This document shows positions 27,129 to 36,556 of a DNA stretch of 64,000 nucleotides, piece by piece (the first letter of the stretch is position 1; each line of letters opens with the position of its first letter). Made by a program: the position numbers and the translations under genes. The DNA lies in assembly GCF_042681745.1 (NCBI RefSeq), contig NZ_JBHUGF010000010.1, forward strand, positions 930,001 to 994,000, given 5' to 3'. This stretch comes from Saccharibacillus nicotianae (GTDB taxonomy: Bacteria > Bacillota > Bacilli > Paenibacillales > Paenibacillaceae). Under the pieces are notes generated by a model. That model was not told the DNA's origin. It saw only the letters and a program-made list of their open reading frames with translations, and did not search any database.

Positions 27129-28271
27129 ATGGAGTTGGATGCTATATTTACAGCAGAACAACAACAGTTAAGAAAAGAAATAAGAACATTTATTTCTCAA
27201 TATGATGGATATAACTATAACATTTTAGAGAACGAATACAATTATAAAAAATTTTATAAAAAACTCGGTGAGAAAGGATGGTTGGCTATTAATTGGCCTA
27301 GTCAATATGGCGGGCTAGGAAAAACACAGATTGATGCTGCAATAGTTACAGAAGAATTAGGGATTAGTAATTTTGCAGATCGTCCGCATAATTTGACAAT
27401 AGACATTGCGGGACAATTTATTTTTCAAGAAGGAAACAATCATCAAAAAAATAAATATTTACACGAAATGGCAACCGGAAACATCTTTTTTTCGATTTTA
27501 TATTCAGAAAAAGAAGCAGGATCGGATTTAGCTTCTTTGAAAACAAAAGCTGAGTATAACGAAAGTACGCAGTCTTTTAAAATTTACGGAACAAAAGTGT
27601 ATAGCATTCATAGCGAACATAGCGATTATGCTATATGTGTGGTTAGAACAAAAGAAAGTGTATCTAAATATGATGGCATATCACTCTTTATCGTTCCACT
27701 ACATGATCCTAATGTTCAAGTGAAAACTATCTCAACTATCAGTGAAGAAGAGTTTTGTGAAGTTATTTTAGAAGGGGTCAAAGTTGGGTTTGATGATTTG
27801 ATTGGTAATTTACATCAAGGTTGGACATTGTTAAATAAAGCACTAATGATAGAAAGAACTGGGCTGGATTTTAATGTGAAAATTCGAAAATGGATCTATC
27901 AATTAGAGAGCTGTATACGCAATAGTGATCTAACCATTTTCAAAAATGTGAACAACTTACAAAAATTAGAAGCAATTAAATTGAAAGCTCGTGCAGGGCA
28001 ACTTATGGCATGGTCTATTATTTATCAAAATAAAATACATCAATATGATGAAGTTTCTTCTGCTATGTCCAAATTATATAATAGTGAATTAAGTCAAGAC
28101 ATGTATGAACTTATGCTAGATATAAAAATAAATAATACATTCGATCATCCTCATGCTCTTCACTTATTGGATAAGATATTGAGCGAAATTCCTGGACTCA
28201 CTATTGCAGCAGGAACATCAGAAATCATGTTGCAAATTATTTCAGCTTCCTTTTTTGACGAAGGGATGTGA
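27129..28271 (+). CDS. Acyl-CoA dehydrogenase-like flavoprotein 1
   Basis: 380 residues, full acyl-CoA dehydrogenase length. The N-terminal helical domain (WLAINWPSQYGGLG), middle domain with SILYSEKEAGSDLASL (FAD/substrate contact) and C-terminal GLTIAAGTSEIMLQII are visible. Family members oxidise an acyl thioester to its alpha,beta-enoyl form with FAD. No CoA ligase is nearby, so the substrate is probably carrier-protein-bound, either on an NRPS carrier or on LysW. It is followed by a second, shorter member, suggesting a heteromer. The ribosome site is weak. Confidence 0.85.
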   Translation: MELDAIFTAEQQQLRKEIRTFISQYDGYNYNILENEYNYKKFYKKLGEKGWLAINWPSQYGGLGKTQIDAAIVTEELGISNFADRPHNLTIDIAGQFIFQEGNNHQKNKYLHEMATGNIFFSILYSEKEAGSDLASLKTKAEYNESTQSFKIYGTKVYSIHSEHSDYAICVVRTKESVSKYDGISLFIVPLHDPNVQVKTISTISEEEFCEVILEGVKVGFDDLIGNLHQGWTLLNKALMIERTGLDFNVKIRKWIYQLESCIRNSDLTIFKNVNNLQKLEAIKLKARAGQLMAWSIIYQNKIHQYDEVSSAMSKLYNSELSQDMYELMLDIKINNTFDHPHALHLLDKILSEIPGLTIAAGTSEIMLQIISASFFDEGM

Positions 28272-28274
28272 ACA

Positions 28275-29261
28275 ATGATGAAAGTTTTGCTAAATGAAGA
28301 AGAAAATATGTTGAAAAATTTATTTTACGAAATAGTACAATCAAACGCTGAAAATAAAATCGATGAATTATGGAGAGCAGTAGAAGAAACGGGTGCTTTA
28401 GAAATAGGATTACCTGCCTATTTGAATGGAGCTGAGTTGGGTTTTGAAGCAGAACTATTATGTGCGCAAACATTTGGAGAGTTCGCATATCCTGATCTTT
28501 ATTTAGAAAATGCTTTTAGTCGAGGACTTATCATTGACCATTTAAAAGAGAATGTTCCTCTGGATTGGTTAAATAAAAAAATAATCGTTCTATCTGATGC
28601 TAAATTACATGTTTCTTGGATTGAACAACAAATGAAAATAAAAGGAGAGTGTAATTATATTCCTTTTGCTGATCAAGCAGATTATTTTTTGATTATTGAA
28701 CAAAATCAAATTAGTTTAATTTGTAACAATCCTGAATATATACAATATCATGTAGAAAAATATATGAAAGAATCTTATCTTTTTCGTCTAGAATTTATGG
28801 CTAATTTATTTACTCCAGTAATGACTTTCCCTCTTTCTAAAGATAGTTTGGATGAACAATACATGAAATCTTTTTTGAGAAAAGCTGCTTATTTTAATGG
28901 GATCTGTATTGGGATGATCCAAACCACTATTAAATATACACGTAGTCGATATCAGTTTGGTAAACCTTTGCTTCAACTTCAAACTTTATCACATCGTCTA
29001 GCCTTACTACAAACGGAAGCATTGGCTATGAATAAATTGCTAATCTATATAGCTTCGTTAGTCAATCAATCATATAGCTTAACAAATGTTCAAAGTATTT
29101 TTAATTTGAATGCTAATCAAGCTCAAAAAACAGTAAAAGAATGTACACATTTTCATGGCGCATACGGGATGACGTTTTCTTCTTCAAGTCAAAAATATTA
29201 TACGCAAACGATGATTCAATCATTGTTATGGACAAATGCATATGAAAATACATTTGATTAA
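28275..29261 (+). CDS. Acyl-CoA dehydrogenase-like flavoprotein 2
   Basis: 328 residues, short and more divergent. The C-terminal half is recognisable: TIKYTRSRYQFGKPLLQLQTLSHRLALL (the Arg contacting FAD) and HFHGAYGMTF. The N-terminal domain is reduced. It starts 4 bases after its neighbour stops. Such pairs of one standard and one reduced subunit are known among alpha2beta2 acyl-CoA dehydrogenases, in which one subunit keeps the active site. Its function is probably to complete the enzyme of 27129-28271. Confidence 0.8.
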   Translation: MMKVLLNEEENMLKNLFYEIVQSNAENKIDELWRAVEETGALEIGLPAYLNGAELGFEAELLCAQTFGEFAYPDLYLENAFSRGLIIDHLKENVPLDWLNKKIIVLSDAKLHVSWIEQQMKIKGECNYIPFADQADYFLIIEQNQISLICNNPEYIQYHVEKYMKESYLFRLEFMANLFTPVMTFPLSKDSLDEQYMKSFLRKAAYFNGICIGMIQTTIKYTRSRYQFGKPLLQLQTLSHRLALLQTEALAMNKLLIYIASLVNQSYSLTNVQSIFNLNANQAQKTVKECTHFHGAYGMTFSSSSQKYYTQTMIQSLLWTNAYENTFD

Positions 29262-29278
29262 GAAAGGTGCTATTCAAT

Positions 29279-32200
29279 ATGACTAATGATCAGACAGCAG
29301 AGCAAAAGAAAAAATTAGCTGCATTTTTGCAAAACAGAATGAGTCGAATCAATGAAGACCGTATTTCTAAAAGGAATGTAGACACTCCTATCCCACTATC
29401 TTTTGCTCAACAAAGATTATGGTTTTTTGATCAATTAGCACCAGGTAATTCTGCATACAATGATCCTTTAATTTTTGATTTAAAAGGGAAAATCAACAAA
29501 AATACTTTGGAATCAGCTATCAATCATATTATCAAACGTCATGAAGTATTACGTACTACATTTACTACAGATGCTAATGAAGAACCTATCCAAGTGATTA
29601 AAGATCATTTAGAAATCAAATTTAAATCTTATGATCTAAAAATGTTGTCTGCAAAAGATCGTGATCACAAATCAACACAGATTATCTATGATGAGGCACT
29701 AGCTTCGTTTGATCTGCAAAAAGGACCTTTAGTACGAATAAGTTATATCGAATTTGAGCCAGAACATCATGTTTTACAAATCTCAATTCATCATATTATT
29801 TTTGATGGTTGGACATTATCTAATTTTTTAAAAGAACTTAAAACAATTTATGAAGCATTGATAATTGAACAATCTATCCCACTTCAAGAGTTAGAAATTC
29901 AATATGCTGACTTTTCGATCTGGCAACGTCAATTATTTCAAGGAAATAAAATGGAAAATCAAATCAAATATTGGAAAGAATACTTGAAAGACGCTAATAC
30001 AACTTTAGAGTTTCCACTGGATGAATCAAGACCGAATCAATGGTCATTTAATGGATCACATGAAAAAAAAATAATAAATAATAAATTACTTCAAGGTATC
30101 CAACAATTAGGCAAAGAGGAAAATACAACTCTTTTCACCACGTTACTAGCTATGTTTACGATTTTGATGAATAAATATACAGATCAAGAAGATATTATTA
30201 TTGGTTCTGTAAATGCAAATCGTAATCGAGTAGAAATAGAGCCACTTATAGGCTTTTTTGTGAATATGTTACCTATACGTACAAAATTAGACAGTACCAT
30301 GAGTTTTCATACTATTTTGCAACAAGTACGAATTAATTGTTTAGGTGCTTTTGCAAATCAAGATATTCCATTTGAACAGCTAGTGAAATTATCTAATGTG
30401 CAGCGTGATGCAAGTCGTGCTCCTCTCGTACAAGTAACGTTCTCGTTACAATCAGCAAATCATATTCCTACAACACTGGGTGAAGCAGAGTTCGAATATA
30501 AAGAATTTGTTATTCCTACGTCTAAATTTGATCTTAGCATGGATTTAAGCGTAGAAAAAGAAGGTCTGCGAATGTTTGCTAGCTACAATACTGATATTTT
30601 TTTAGCTGAAAAAATAAAAAAAATGCTGTTACATTTTGAAACATTAATTGAAGCTATTATTGATCGTCCACATAGTCCGATTAGTGAACTATCTATCTTA
30701 CCAGCACAAGAAGAAAATAATATTATTCATAATTTAGGTCAGAATGAAAAGCAATATTTAAATAGTGATCAAGCTGTTCATCATATTTTTGAAAACATTG
30801 TTAGTACTTATCCACATCAAATAGCTGTTCGATTTCAAGACGAGCAGATCAGTTATGAAGACTTAAATAACCGTGCGAACCAATTGGCTTATTTTATACA
30901 TGAACAAGGTTTAAATACTTCTTCTGTAGGTATCTGTATGGATCGTTCAATAGATATGATTGTAAGCATTATAGCTATTCTTAAATCAGGTGCAGGGTAT
31001 GTTCCGATTGATTCTAGTTATCCGATTGATCGAATTCAACGTGTGATTGAGGATTCGGATATGAAAATGATTTTAACTCAATCCGAGCATTTAAATAAAT
31101 TAAACGGAATAGACATTCATACTATAGAATATAAACAGCATTTTTTTGAAAATTTAAATACAAATAATCCTAATTTCTCTGTTAATGATGATAATCTAGC
31201 TTACATTATTTTCACTTCTGGTTCTACTGGTACACCGAAAGGCGTAAAAATTGGTCAAGATGCTCTAGTCAATTTTATATTCTCTTGTATTGATATGATG
31301 GATATAACGCCAGAAGATCATATTTTGCAATTTGCTTCGTTAAGCTTCGATGTATCTGTATTTGAAATATTTTCTGCTTTATTATCTGGTGCTGAATTGT
31401 ATGTAGATCATCGAGATCATTTGATTCAACCCGAGCATTTAACCGAAATTATGATAAAGCAAAAAATCACTATAGTGGATTTACCTCCTGTAATGTTAAC
31501 TTATTTAGAGCCTCAACATTTTCCAGATTTAAGATTGATGTTTATTGGTACAGAAGCATTTTCGGGTGAACTTGTTACTCGTTGGCAATCTCCTAATCGA
31601 AGATTTATTAATGCATACGGTCCAACAGAAGCGACTTGTGCAGTAACATTTGAAGAATGTCATGGAACATATAAATATTCTCCACCAATTGGAAAGCCTA
31701 TGGCTAATCAAGAACTATATGTATTAAATAAATCTATGCAACTTGTACCTATTGGTGTACCTGGAGAATTATATATTAGCGGTAAAGGCTTATCTCAAGG
31801 ATACGTAAATCAAGAAAATTTAAATCAAAAATTATTCATAGATAATCCATTTTCAAGTTACAACAAAATGTACAAAACGGGTGATTTGGTTAAATGGTTA
31901 CCTCAAGGGAGTTTAGAATATCTTGGAAGGATAGATAATCAAGTTAAAATTAAAGGATTTAGAATTGAATTAGGCGAAATTGCTGCTGTTCTTTATAAGC
32001 ATTCTCAAATTAAAAATGTTCATATTGCAGTCAGAGAAGATTTACCCAATGGAAAAGGCTTGGTTGCTTATCTTGTTTCTAAATATCCTCAACAAGAATC
32101 TCCGACTAATAGTGCATTAAGAAGCTATCTTGCTAAAGACCTTCCTAACTATATGATTCCACAGTACTTCGAATTTTTAGAATATTTACCAGTTAATCCA

Positions 32201-32581
32201 AGTGGGAAGATAGATTTTAGACAGCTTCCTTTACCTGATTTTAATAAAAGAAATACTAGTACAGATATCAAACCATCGAAAAAAATAGAAAAAGAAGTAG
32301 CTTCTATTTTTGAGAAAATTCTAGGTGTACAAAATATTATAATGACAGATAACTTTTTTGACTTAGGAGGTGACTCTTTACAAGCTACACAATGTATATC
32401 TCGTTTACGTAATTTGCTTCAAATTGATATTTCTTTGCAAATATTATTTAGCAATCCCAGTCTAGATGATTTGATACAAGCTTTAATAGAAATTGAGCCT
32501 GATATTGAAGAACAATTGGAATTATTATCAATATTAGAAGGAATGTCTGAAGCAGATGTGAAAAATTTATTGCAAAATTAA
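29279..32581 (+). CDS. NRPS: C-A-PCP
   Basis: 1100 residues from ATG 29279 (a GTG at 29267 is less likely). The condensation domain (about 35-450) has intact HHxxxDG from His171. The adenylation domain (about 480-985) has IIFTSGSTGTPKG, AYGPTEATC and YKTGDLVKW. Its specificity code, read against GrsA, is D-V-F-D-F-G-A-C-A-K, which matches no code I know. The carrier protein has Ser1033 (LGGDSL). It has no thioesterase and no N-terminal docking domain; its acidic tail (GMSEADVKNLLQN) could dock to the TubC-like domain of the other NRPS (13639-17823). So this protein probably acts before that one, opposite to gene order. Confidence 0.93.
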   Translation: MTNDQTAEQKKKLAAFLQNRMSRINEDRISKRNVDTPIPLSFAQQRLWFFDQLAPGNSAYNDPLIFDLKGKINKNTLESAINHIIKRHEVLRTTFTTDANEEPIQVIKDHLEIKFKSYDLKMLSAKDRDHKSTQIIYDEALASFDLQKGPLVRISYIEFEPEHHVLQISIHHIIFDGWTLSNFLKELKTIYEALIIEQSIPLQELEIQYADFSIWQRQLFQGNKMENQIKYWKEYLKDANTTLEFPLDESRPNQWSFNGSHEKKIINNKLLQGIQQLGKEENTTLFTTLLAMFTILMNKYTDQEDIIIGSVNANRNRVEIEPLIGFFVNMLPIRTKLDSTMSFHTILQQVRINCLGAFANQDIPFEQLVKLSNVQRDASRAPLVQVTFSLQSANHIPTTLGEAEFEYKEFVIPTSKFDLSMDLSVEKEGLRMFASYNTDIFLAEKIKKMLLHFETLIEAIIDRPHSPISELSILPAQEENNIIHNLGQNEKQYLNSDQAVHHIFENIVSTYPHQIAVRFQDEQISYEDLNNRANQLAYFIHEQGLNTSSVGICMDRSIDMIVSIIAILKSGAGYVPIDSSYPIDRIQRVIEDSDMKMILTQSEHLNKLNGIDIHTIEYKQHFFENLNTNNPNFSVNDDNLAYIIFTSGSTGTPKGVKIGQDALVNFIFSCIDMMDITPEDHILQFASLSFDVSVFEIFSALLSGAELYVDHRDHLIQPEHLTEIMIKQKITIVDLPPVMLTYLEPQHFPDLRLMFIGTEAFSGELVTRWQSPNRRFINAYGPTEATCAVTFEECHGTYKYSPPIGKPMANQELYVLNKSMQLVPIGVPGELYISGKGLSQGYVNQENLNQKLFIDNPFSSYNKMYKTGDLVKWLPQGSLEYLGRIDNQVKIKGFRIELGEIAAVLYKHSQIKNVHIAVREDLPNGKGLVAYLVSKYPQQESPTNSALRSYLAKDLPNYMIPQYFEFLEYLPVNPSGKIDFRQLPLPDFNKRNTSTDIKPSKKIEKEVASIFEKILGVQNIIMTDNFFDLGGDSLQATQCISRLRNLLQIDISLQILFSNPSLDDLIQALIEIEPDIEEQLELLSILEGMSEADVKNLLQN

Positions 32582-32633
32582 AGCGAAATTAATATGAATA
32601 GATAGAAAAATACAGTTAAAAATGAGGAATATG

Positions 32634-33476
32634 ATGATTGTAATCAAACTTGGTGGCGCGGTAGGAATTGATTATGCCTCTTGCTGTAAAAATATATCAT
32701 ATTTAGTTAAAGAAGGATTTAAGGTTGTTGTTGTGCATGGAGGATCTGATATAGCCAATAATCTTGGAGAGCAATTAGGAGTTCCACCTGTATATATTAC
32801 TTCTACTAGTGGAGTCACCAGTAGATACACAAATAGTGATTCTTTAGATATTCTCAATTTGGCTATGAAGGGAAGATTAAATCCTCTAATTGTTGAACAA
32901 TTATTAAAATATGAAGTCAAAGCTATAGGGTTATCTGGGATAGACGGTATGCTTATACAAGCTCAAAAAAAGTCAGCGATCAAAGCAGTTTTTAACGGTA
33001 AGACACAAATTATACGTGATGATTTGACAGGCAAAATTACAAAGATAAACAGTGAATTAATAACGATGTTACTTGATTTAGGTTATATTCCTGTCATCTC
33101 ACCACCTGCTTATGATCCTAATTATGGGGCGATCAATGTGGATGCTGATCGAACAGCAGCAGCTATTGCTCAAGCTATAAATGCCGAATGTTTATTATTA
33201 ATGTCCAATATTCCTGGTTTAATGACGGATTGCAATGATGTGGAAAGTATTATTCATTATTTTACTCATCATGATATTGAAAAAAATATGAAATATGCCA
33301 AAGGAAGAATGAAACTTAAACTCATTGCTTCTGCTGAAGCATTTCTTAATCAACATTTAAAAAAAGTGATTATAGCTGATGGTAGGCAATATGATGCTAT
33401 ACAAAAAGCGTTGAATGGACAAGGCACAATTATTGAGAGAGCAGTTGAAAAGGAGACAAGAATATATGAACAATAA
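32634..33476 (+). CDS. lysZ: LysZ-type carrier-bound amino acid kinase
   Basis: 280 residues from ATG 32634 (in-frame ATGs at 32622 and 32631 sit on or too near the GAGGA site). Acetylglutamate-kinase fold: IVIKLGGAVG, VVVHGGSD, the Asn/Asp-containing INVDADRTAAAIA, and PGLMTDCNDV. It phosphorylates the side-chain carboxylate of the amino acid held on LysW, feeding LysY. It is separated from lysW-X-Y by the dehydrogenase pair and the NRPS gene but lies in the same operon. The end overlaps lysK by 11 bases. Confidence 0.92.
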   Translation: MIVIKLGGAVGIDYASCCKNISYLVKEGFKVVVVHGGSDIANNLGEQLGVPPVYITSTSGVTSRYTNSDSLDILNLAMKGRLNPLIVEQLLKYEVKAIGLSGIDGMLIQAQKKSAIKAVFNGKTQIIRDDLTGKITKINSELITMLLDLGYIPVISPPAYDPNYGAINVDADRTAAAIAQAINAECLLLMSNIPGLMTDCNDVESIIHYFTHHDIEKNMKYAKGRMKLKLIASAEAFLNQHLKKVIIADGRQYDAIQKALNGQGTIIERAVEKETRIYEQ

Positions 33477-34584
33477 CTATACTCACATTGATTTACTTAA
33501 ACGAATAGTAGAGATCCCTTCTATTTCGGGACAAGAAGAAGTACTTGCAGATTTTCTACAACAATATATGAGTTCTTTGGGGTATAACAGTACGCTTGAT
33601 GAAGCGGGGAATTTAATTGTTGAAAAAGGAGATTTAGATGCTCCATTAATCCTTTTACTTGGACATATGGATACAGTTGCTCCATATACAAATGTACAAG
33701 AAAAAGATGGGAAATTATATGGTAGAGGATCAGTTGATGCCAAAGGTGCACTTGCTACATTCATCTCTGCATTTCATCAAGTAGAAATGGACTGTAGGTT
33801 AATTATTGTCGGTGCTGTTGAAGAAGAAGTATCTAGTTCTAAAGGAGCAAATTATATTCTTCATCACTATAATCCTGATGCTGTAATTATTGGCGAACCT
33901 AGTGGATGCTCTAATATTGTTGTTGGGTATAAAGGAAAAATAGGTATTCATTACTCTATTGAAAATTTGTCTTCTCACTCAGCTGGTAACGGAGATAAAT
34001 CAACAATGCTAGCTTATAATTTTTGGAATCAATTAAATGAATTTATAAATAAAAATGCTTCTAGCGCTTTTTATGATCCAACAGCAACAATCACAAATAT
34101 CGAGGGTACAATGGAAAAATGTAGCATGGATATTTCGATACGTATCCCCCCTGAGTATGATATAGAAGCCTTAAAACAATTTGTGTTTTCGATACAAGAT
34201 CAAGCTACTATTAGTTTCTCAGAGGTAACACCAGCAGTTTTGAAAAAGAGAGATTCTACTGTGGCTAGAGCTTTATTGTCAGCTATTCGTGAATTTTCTT
34301 TACAACCCAAAGTGAAAGTAAAAACAGGAACCTCAGATATGAATATTGTCAATACAAAGTGGTCAAATATACCTATGATTGCTTATGGTCCAGGAGATTC
34401 AATGTTAGACCATACGCCCAACGAACATTTGGAACTAAAAGAATATGAACTAGCTATTCAAATTCTGAAGTTGGGGCTAGAAAATTTATCAAATGAATTA
34501 ATAGAATCAAATCAAGATGTTTTTTCAGCAGAAGATGAGGAGGAAATTACACAACGTTTACAAGCATTAGGATATATAGATTAA
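33466..34584 (+). CDS. lysK: LysK-type M20 peptidase, carrier-release hydrolase
   Basis: 372 residues from ATG 33466 with AAGGAGA upstream. M20 metallopeptidase with zinc ligands in LLGHMDTVAPY, RGSVDAKGAL (Asp), VGAVEEEV (catalytic and metal Glu), IIGEPSG and a late His in MLDHTPNEHL. LysK cleaves the isopeptide bond and frees the finished amino acid from LysW. It has an extra C-terminal tail of about 20 residues, FSAEDEEEITQRLQALGYID, nearly the same as the end of phosphodiesterase 1 (20432-21883), which is unusual for this family. Confidence 0.9.
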   Translation: MNNNYTHIDLLKRIVEIPSISGQEEVLADFLQQYMSSLGYNSTLDEAGNLIVEKGDLDAPLILLLGHMDTVAPYTNVQEKDGKLYGRGSVDAKGALATFISAFHQVEMDCRLIIVGAVEEEVSSSKGANYILHHYNPDAVIIGEPSGCSNIVVGYKGKIGIHYSIENLSSHSAGNGDKSTMLAYNFWNQLNEFINKNASSAFYDPTATITNIEGTMEKCSMDISIRIPPEYDIEALKQFVFSIQDQATISFSEVTPAVLKKRDSTVARALLSAIREFSLQPKVKVKTGTSDMNIVNTKWSNIPMIAYGPGDSMLDHTPNEHLELKEYELAIQILKLGLENLSNELIESNQDVFSAEDEEEITQRLQALGYID

Positions 34585-34599
34585 AAAATGGAGGTTGCC

Positions 34600-35997
34600 A
34601 TGAATTATAATAAAGTGCTTGTGATTGGTCTGGATTGCCTTGCTCCTCAACTTGCTTTTGAAGAATATATTGATGAAATGCCCAATTTGAAATACTTGAA
34701 AGAACATGGATTATGGGGTGAACTTGAGAGTACAGATCCTCCTATTACTATTCCAGCATGGATGGTTATGGCTACTAGCAAAGATCCTGGCATGTTAGGT
34801 GCTTACGGTTTTCGTCATCGTCAGAATTTTTCTTATGACAAGGCTTGGATTGCAAATAGTCAATCTTTTAAAGAAGAGACGGTATGGGATCATATAGCCG
34901 ACCACAACAAAAAAACTTGTCTTGTTGGATTACCTCCTTCTTATCCTCCCAAACCTATAAATGGATGGCGTATAGGCTGCTTTTTAACACCTGGTATTAA
35001 AAGTAAATTCACATATCCTGAACAACTTGCTAAAGAAGTATTAGAGATAGCACCTAACTATTTATTTGATGTTAATTTTAGAACAGATTCTCGTGATGAT
35101 CTGCTTGCTGAATTATATAGTATGACGAAAGAGCGTTTTAAAGTGTTAAGGTATTTAATTAAGAATAAACCATGGGAATTATTTTGGTTTGTAGAGATTG
35201 GTACTGATCGAATTCATCATGCTTTTTGGAAATATATTGATGCTGAACATCCTTTTTATGAAGAGGGAAATCGTTATCAATATGTGATACGTGATTACTA
35301 TAAATATATTGATGAAGAAATTGGAAGTTTACTTCAGCTTATAGACCATGAGACCGCTGTTATGATTGTCTCAGATCATGGAGCGAAAGGAATGAAAGGT
35401 GCATTTTGTATTAATCAATGGTTGTGCGAACAAGGATATCTTGTATTCGAAGAAAATCCTATTCAAGGAACTTCTATTGAAAAATGCAAAATTGATTGGG
35501 AAAAAACGACAGCCTGGGCATGGGGAGGTTATTATGCACGAATTTTTATTAATGTAAAAGATAGAGAACAGCATGGAATCGTATTACAGGAACAGTATGA
35601 AAAAGTTCGAAATGAACTATCAGAAGCTTTATGCACTATTAAGGATCATAAAGGAAATTTAATGGACACGAAAGTGTTTAAACCTGAGGAGCTATACCGA
35701 CAATCAAGAGGAGATGCTCCAGATTTAATGGTCTATTTTGATAATTTATCATGGAGATCAGCAGGAACAGTAGGATGGGACAGTTTATATTTATTTGAGA
35801 ATGATTTGGGCCCTGATGATGCAGTACATGCCAAAGAAGGCTGTTTTATATTATATCGTGCAGATCAAAAATCAGTATCACAAAAGTTAGAGGGGACTTC
35901 GATTTACGATATAGCGCCTACTATTCTTGAGTTGTTTGGAATAGAAAAACCTATTGATATGGAGGGAAACGATATTGTACAACAATCGAGAAGGTAA
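34600..35997 (+). CDS. Alkaline-phosphatase-superfamily phosphodiesterase 2
   Basis: 465 residues from ATG 34600 (GGAGG 6 bases upstream; an ATG at 34588 lacks one). Same fold as 20432-21883: VIGLDCL (Asp), the Thr nucleophile in PPITIPAWMV, GTDRIHHAFW, IVSDHGAKG and DDAVHAKEGCF for the two metals. No signal peptide, so it is cytosolic. It overlaps the APS kinase gene by 23 bases, which argues for coupled action with that kinase. Phosphate or sulfate ester transfer or hydrolysis is possible; the substrate is not known. Confidence 0.85.
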   Translation: MNYNKVLVIGLDCLAPQLAFEEYIDEMPNLKYLKEHGLWGELESTDPPITIPAWMVMATSKDPGMLGAYGFRHRQNFSYDKAWIANSQSFKEETVWDHIADHNKKTCLVGLPPSYPPKPINGWRIGCFLTPGIKSKFTYPEQLAKEVLEIAPNYLFDVNFRTDSRDDLLAELYSMTKERFKVLRYLIKNKPWELFWFVEIGTDRIHHAFWKYIDAEHPFYEEGNRYQYVIRDYYKYIDEEIGSLLQLIDHETAVMIVSDHGAKGMKGAFCINQWLCEQGYLVFEENPIQGTSIEKCKIDWEKTTAWAWGGYYARIFINVKDREQHGIVLQEQYEKVRNELSEALCTIKDHKGNLMDTKVFKPEELYRQSRGDAPDLMVYFDNLSWRSAGTVGWDSLYLFENDLGPDDAVHAKEGCFILYRADQKSVSQKLEGTSIYDIAPTILELFGIEKPIDMEGNDIVQQSRR

Positions 35998-36556
35998 TGT
36001 AGTAGTATGGTTTACTGGTTTGTCAGGCTCTGGAAAAACAACAATTTCTGATATTTTAAGTGAAAAATTAAAATCATTTAATAAAAATCATGAAATTTTG
36101 GATGGAGATGTTGTAAGAAAGGAGTTATCACCTGATTTGGGATTTAGTAAAGAAGATCGTGAAAAGCATAATTATAGAATTATTTATCTAGCAAAATTAT
36201 TATCAAAGAACCGTATTATTACTATCGTGCCTGTTATTGCTCCTTTCAAAAATATTAGAGAATATGCACGCGAACATATTGAAAATTTCGTAGAAATTTA
36301 TGTTAATACACCGATTGAAGAGTGTATTAAGCGAGATCCTAAAGGGTTGTACGAAAAAGCACTAAAGGGAGAAATTAAAGAATTTACAGGACTTAGTTCT
36401 CCTTATGAAGAACCAGATCAACCAGATCTAATTATGGATACTATGAACTATACACCAGAGCAATGTGCAGATCACGTTATAGAATATTTGGAAAAAAATA
36501 ACTTTATTCAACTTGAAATAAATTATAATGATCTTAGGAGGGTATATGGAAAATAA
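35975..36556 (+). CDS. cysC: Adenylylsulfate (APS) kinase-like protein
   Basis: 193 residues from TTG 35975 (GGAGGG 8 bases upstream; TTG 35954 lacks a site). P-loop FTGLSGSGKTT, then LDGDVVRKEL and LGFSKEDREKHNYRI, and GLYEKALKGEIKEFTG: the conserved blocks of CysC. CysC phosphorylates APS to PAPS, the sulfuryl donor. There is no ATP sulfurylase and no classical sulfotransferase in the window. Some CysC-like proteins phosphorylate other alcohols, so the substrate is open. In azabicycle biosynthesis in Streptomyces, sulfation of a hydroxyl precedes aziridine closure, which would need PAPS. Confidence 0.88.
   Translation: MYNNREGNVVVWFTGLSGSGKTTISDILSEKLKSFNKNHEILDGDVVRKELSPDLGFSKEDREKHNYRIIYLAKLLSKNRIITIVPVIAPFKNIREYAREHIENFVEIYVNTPIEECIKRDPKGLYEKALKGEIKEFTGLSSPYEEPDQPDLIMDTMNYTPEQCADHVIEYLEKNNFIQLEINYNDLRRVYGK

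Noticed and set aside
25065..34584. Reading lysW-X-Y-Z-K as primary lysine or arginine biosynthesis
   Set aside because: The aminotransferase of those pathways (LysJ/ArgD type) is missing, and transketolase, APS kinase and NRPS genes lie within the same operon.
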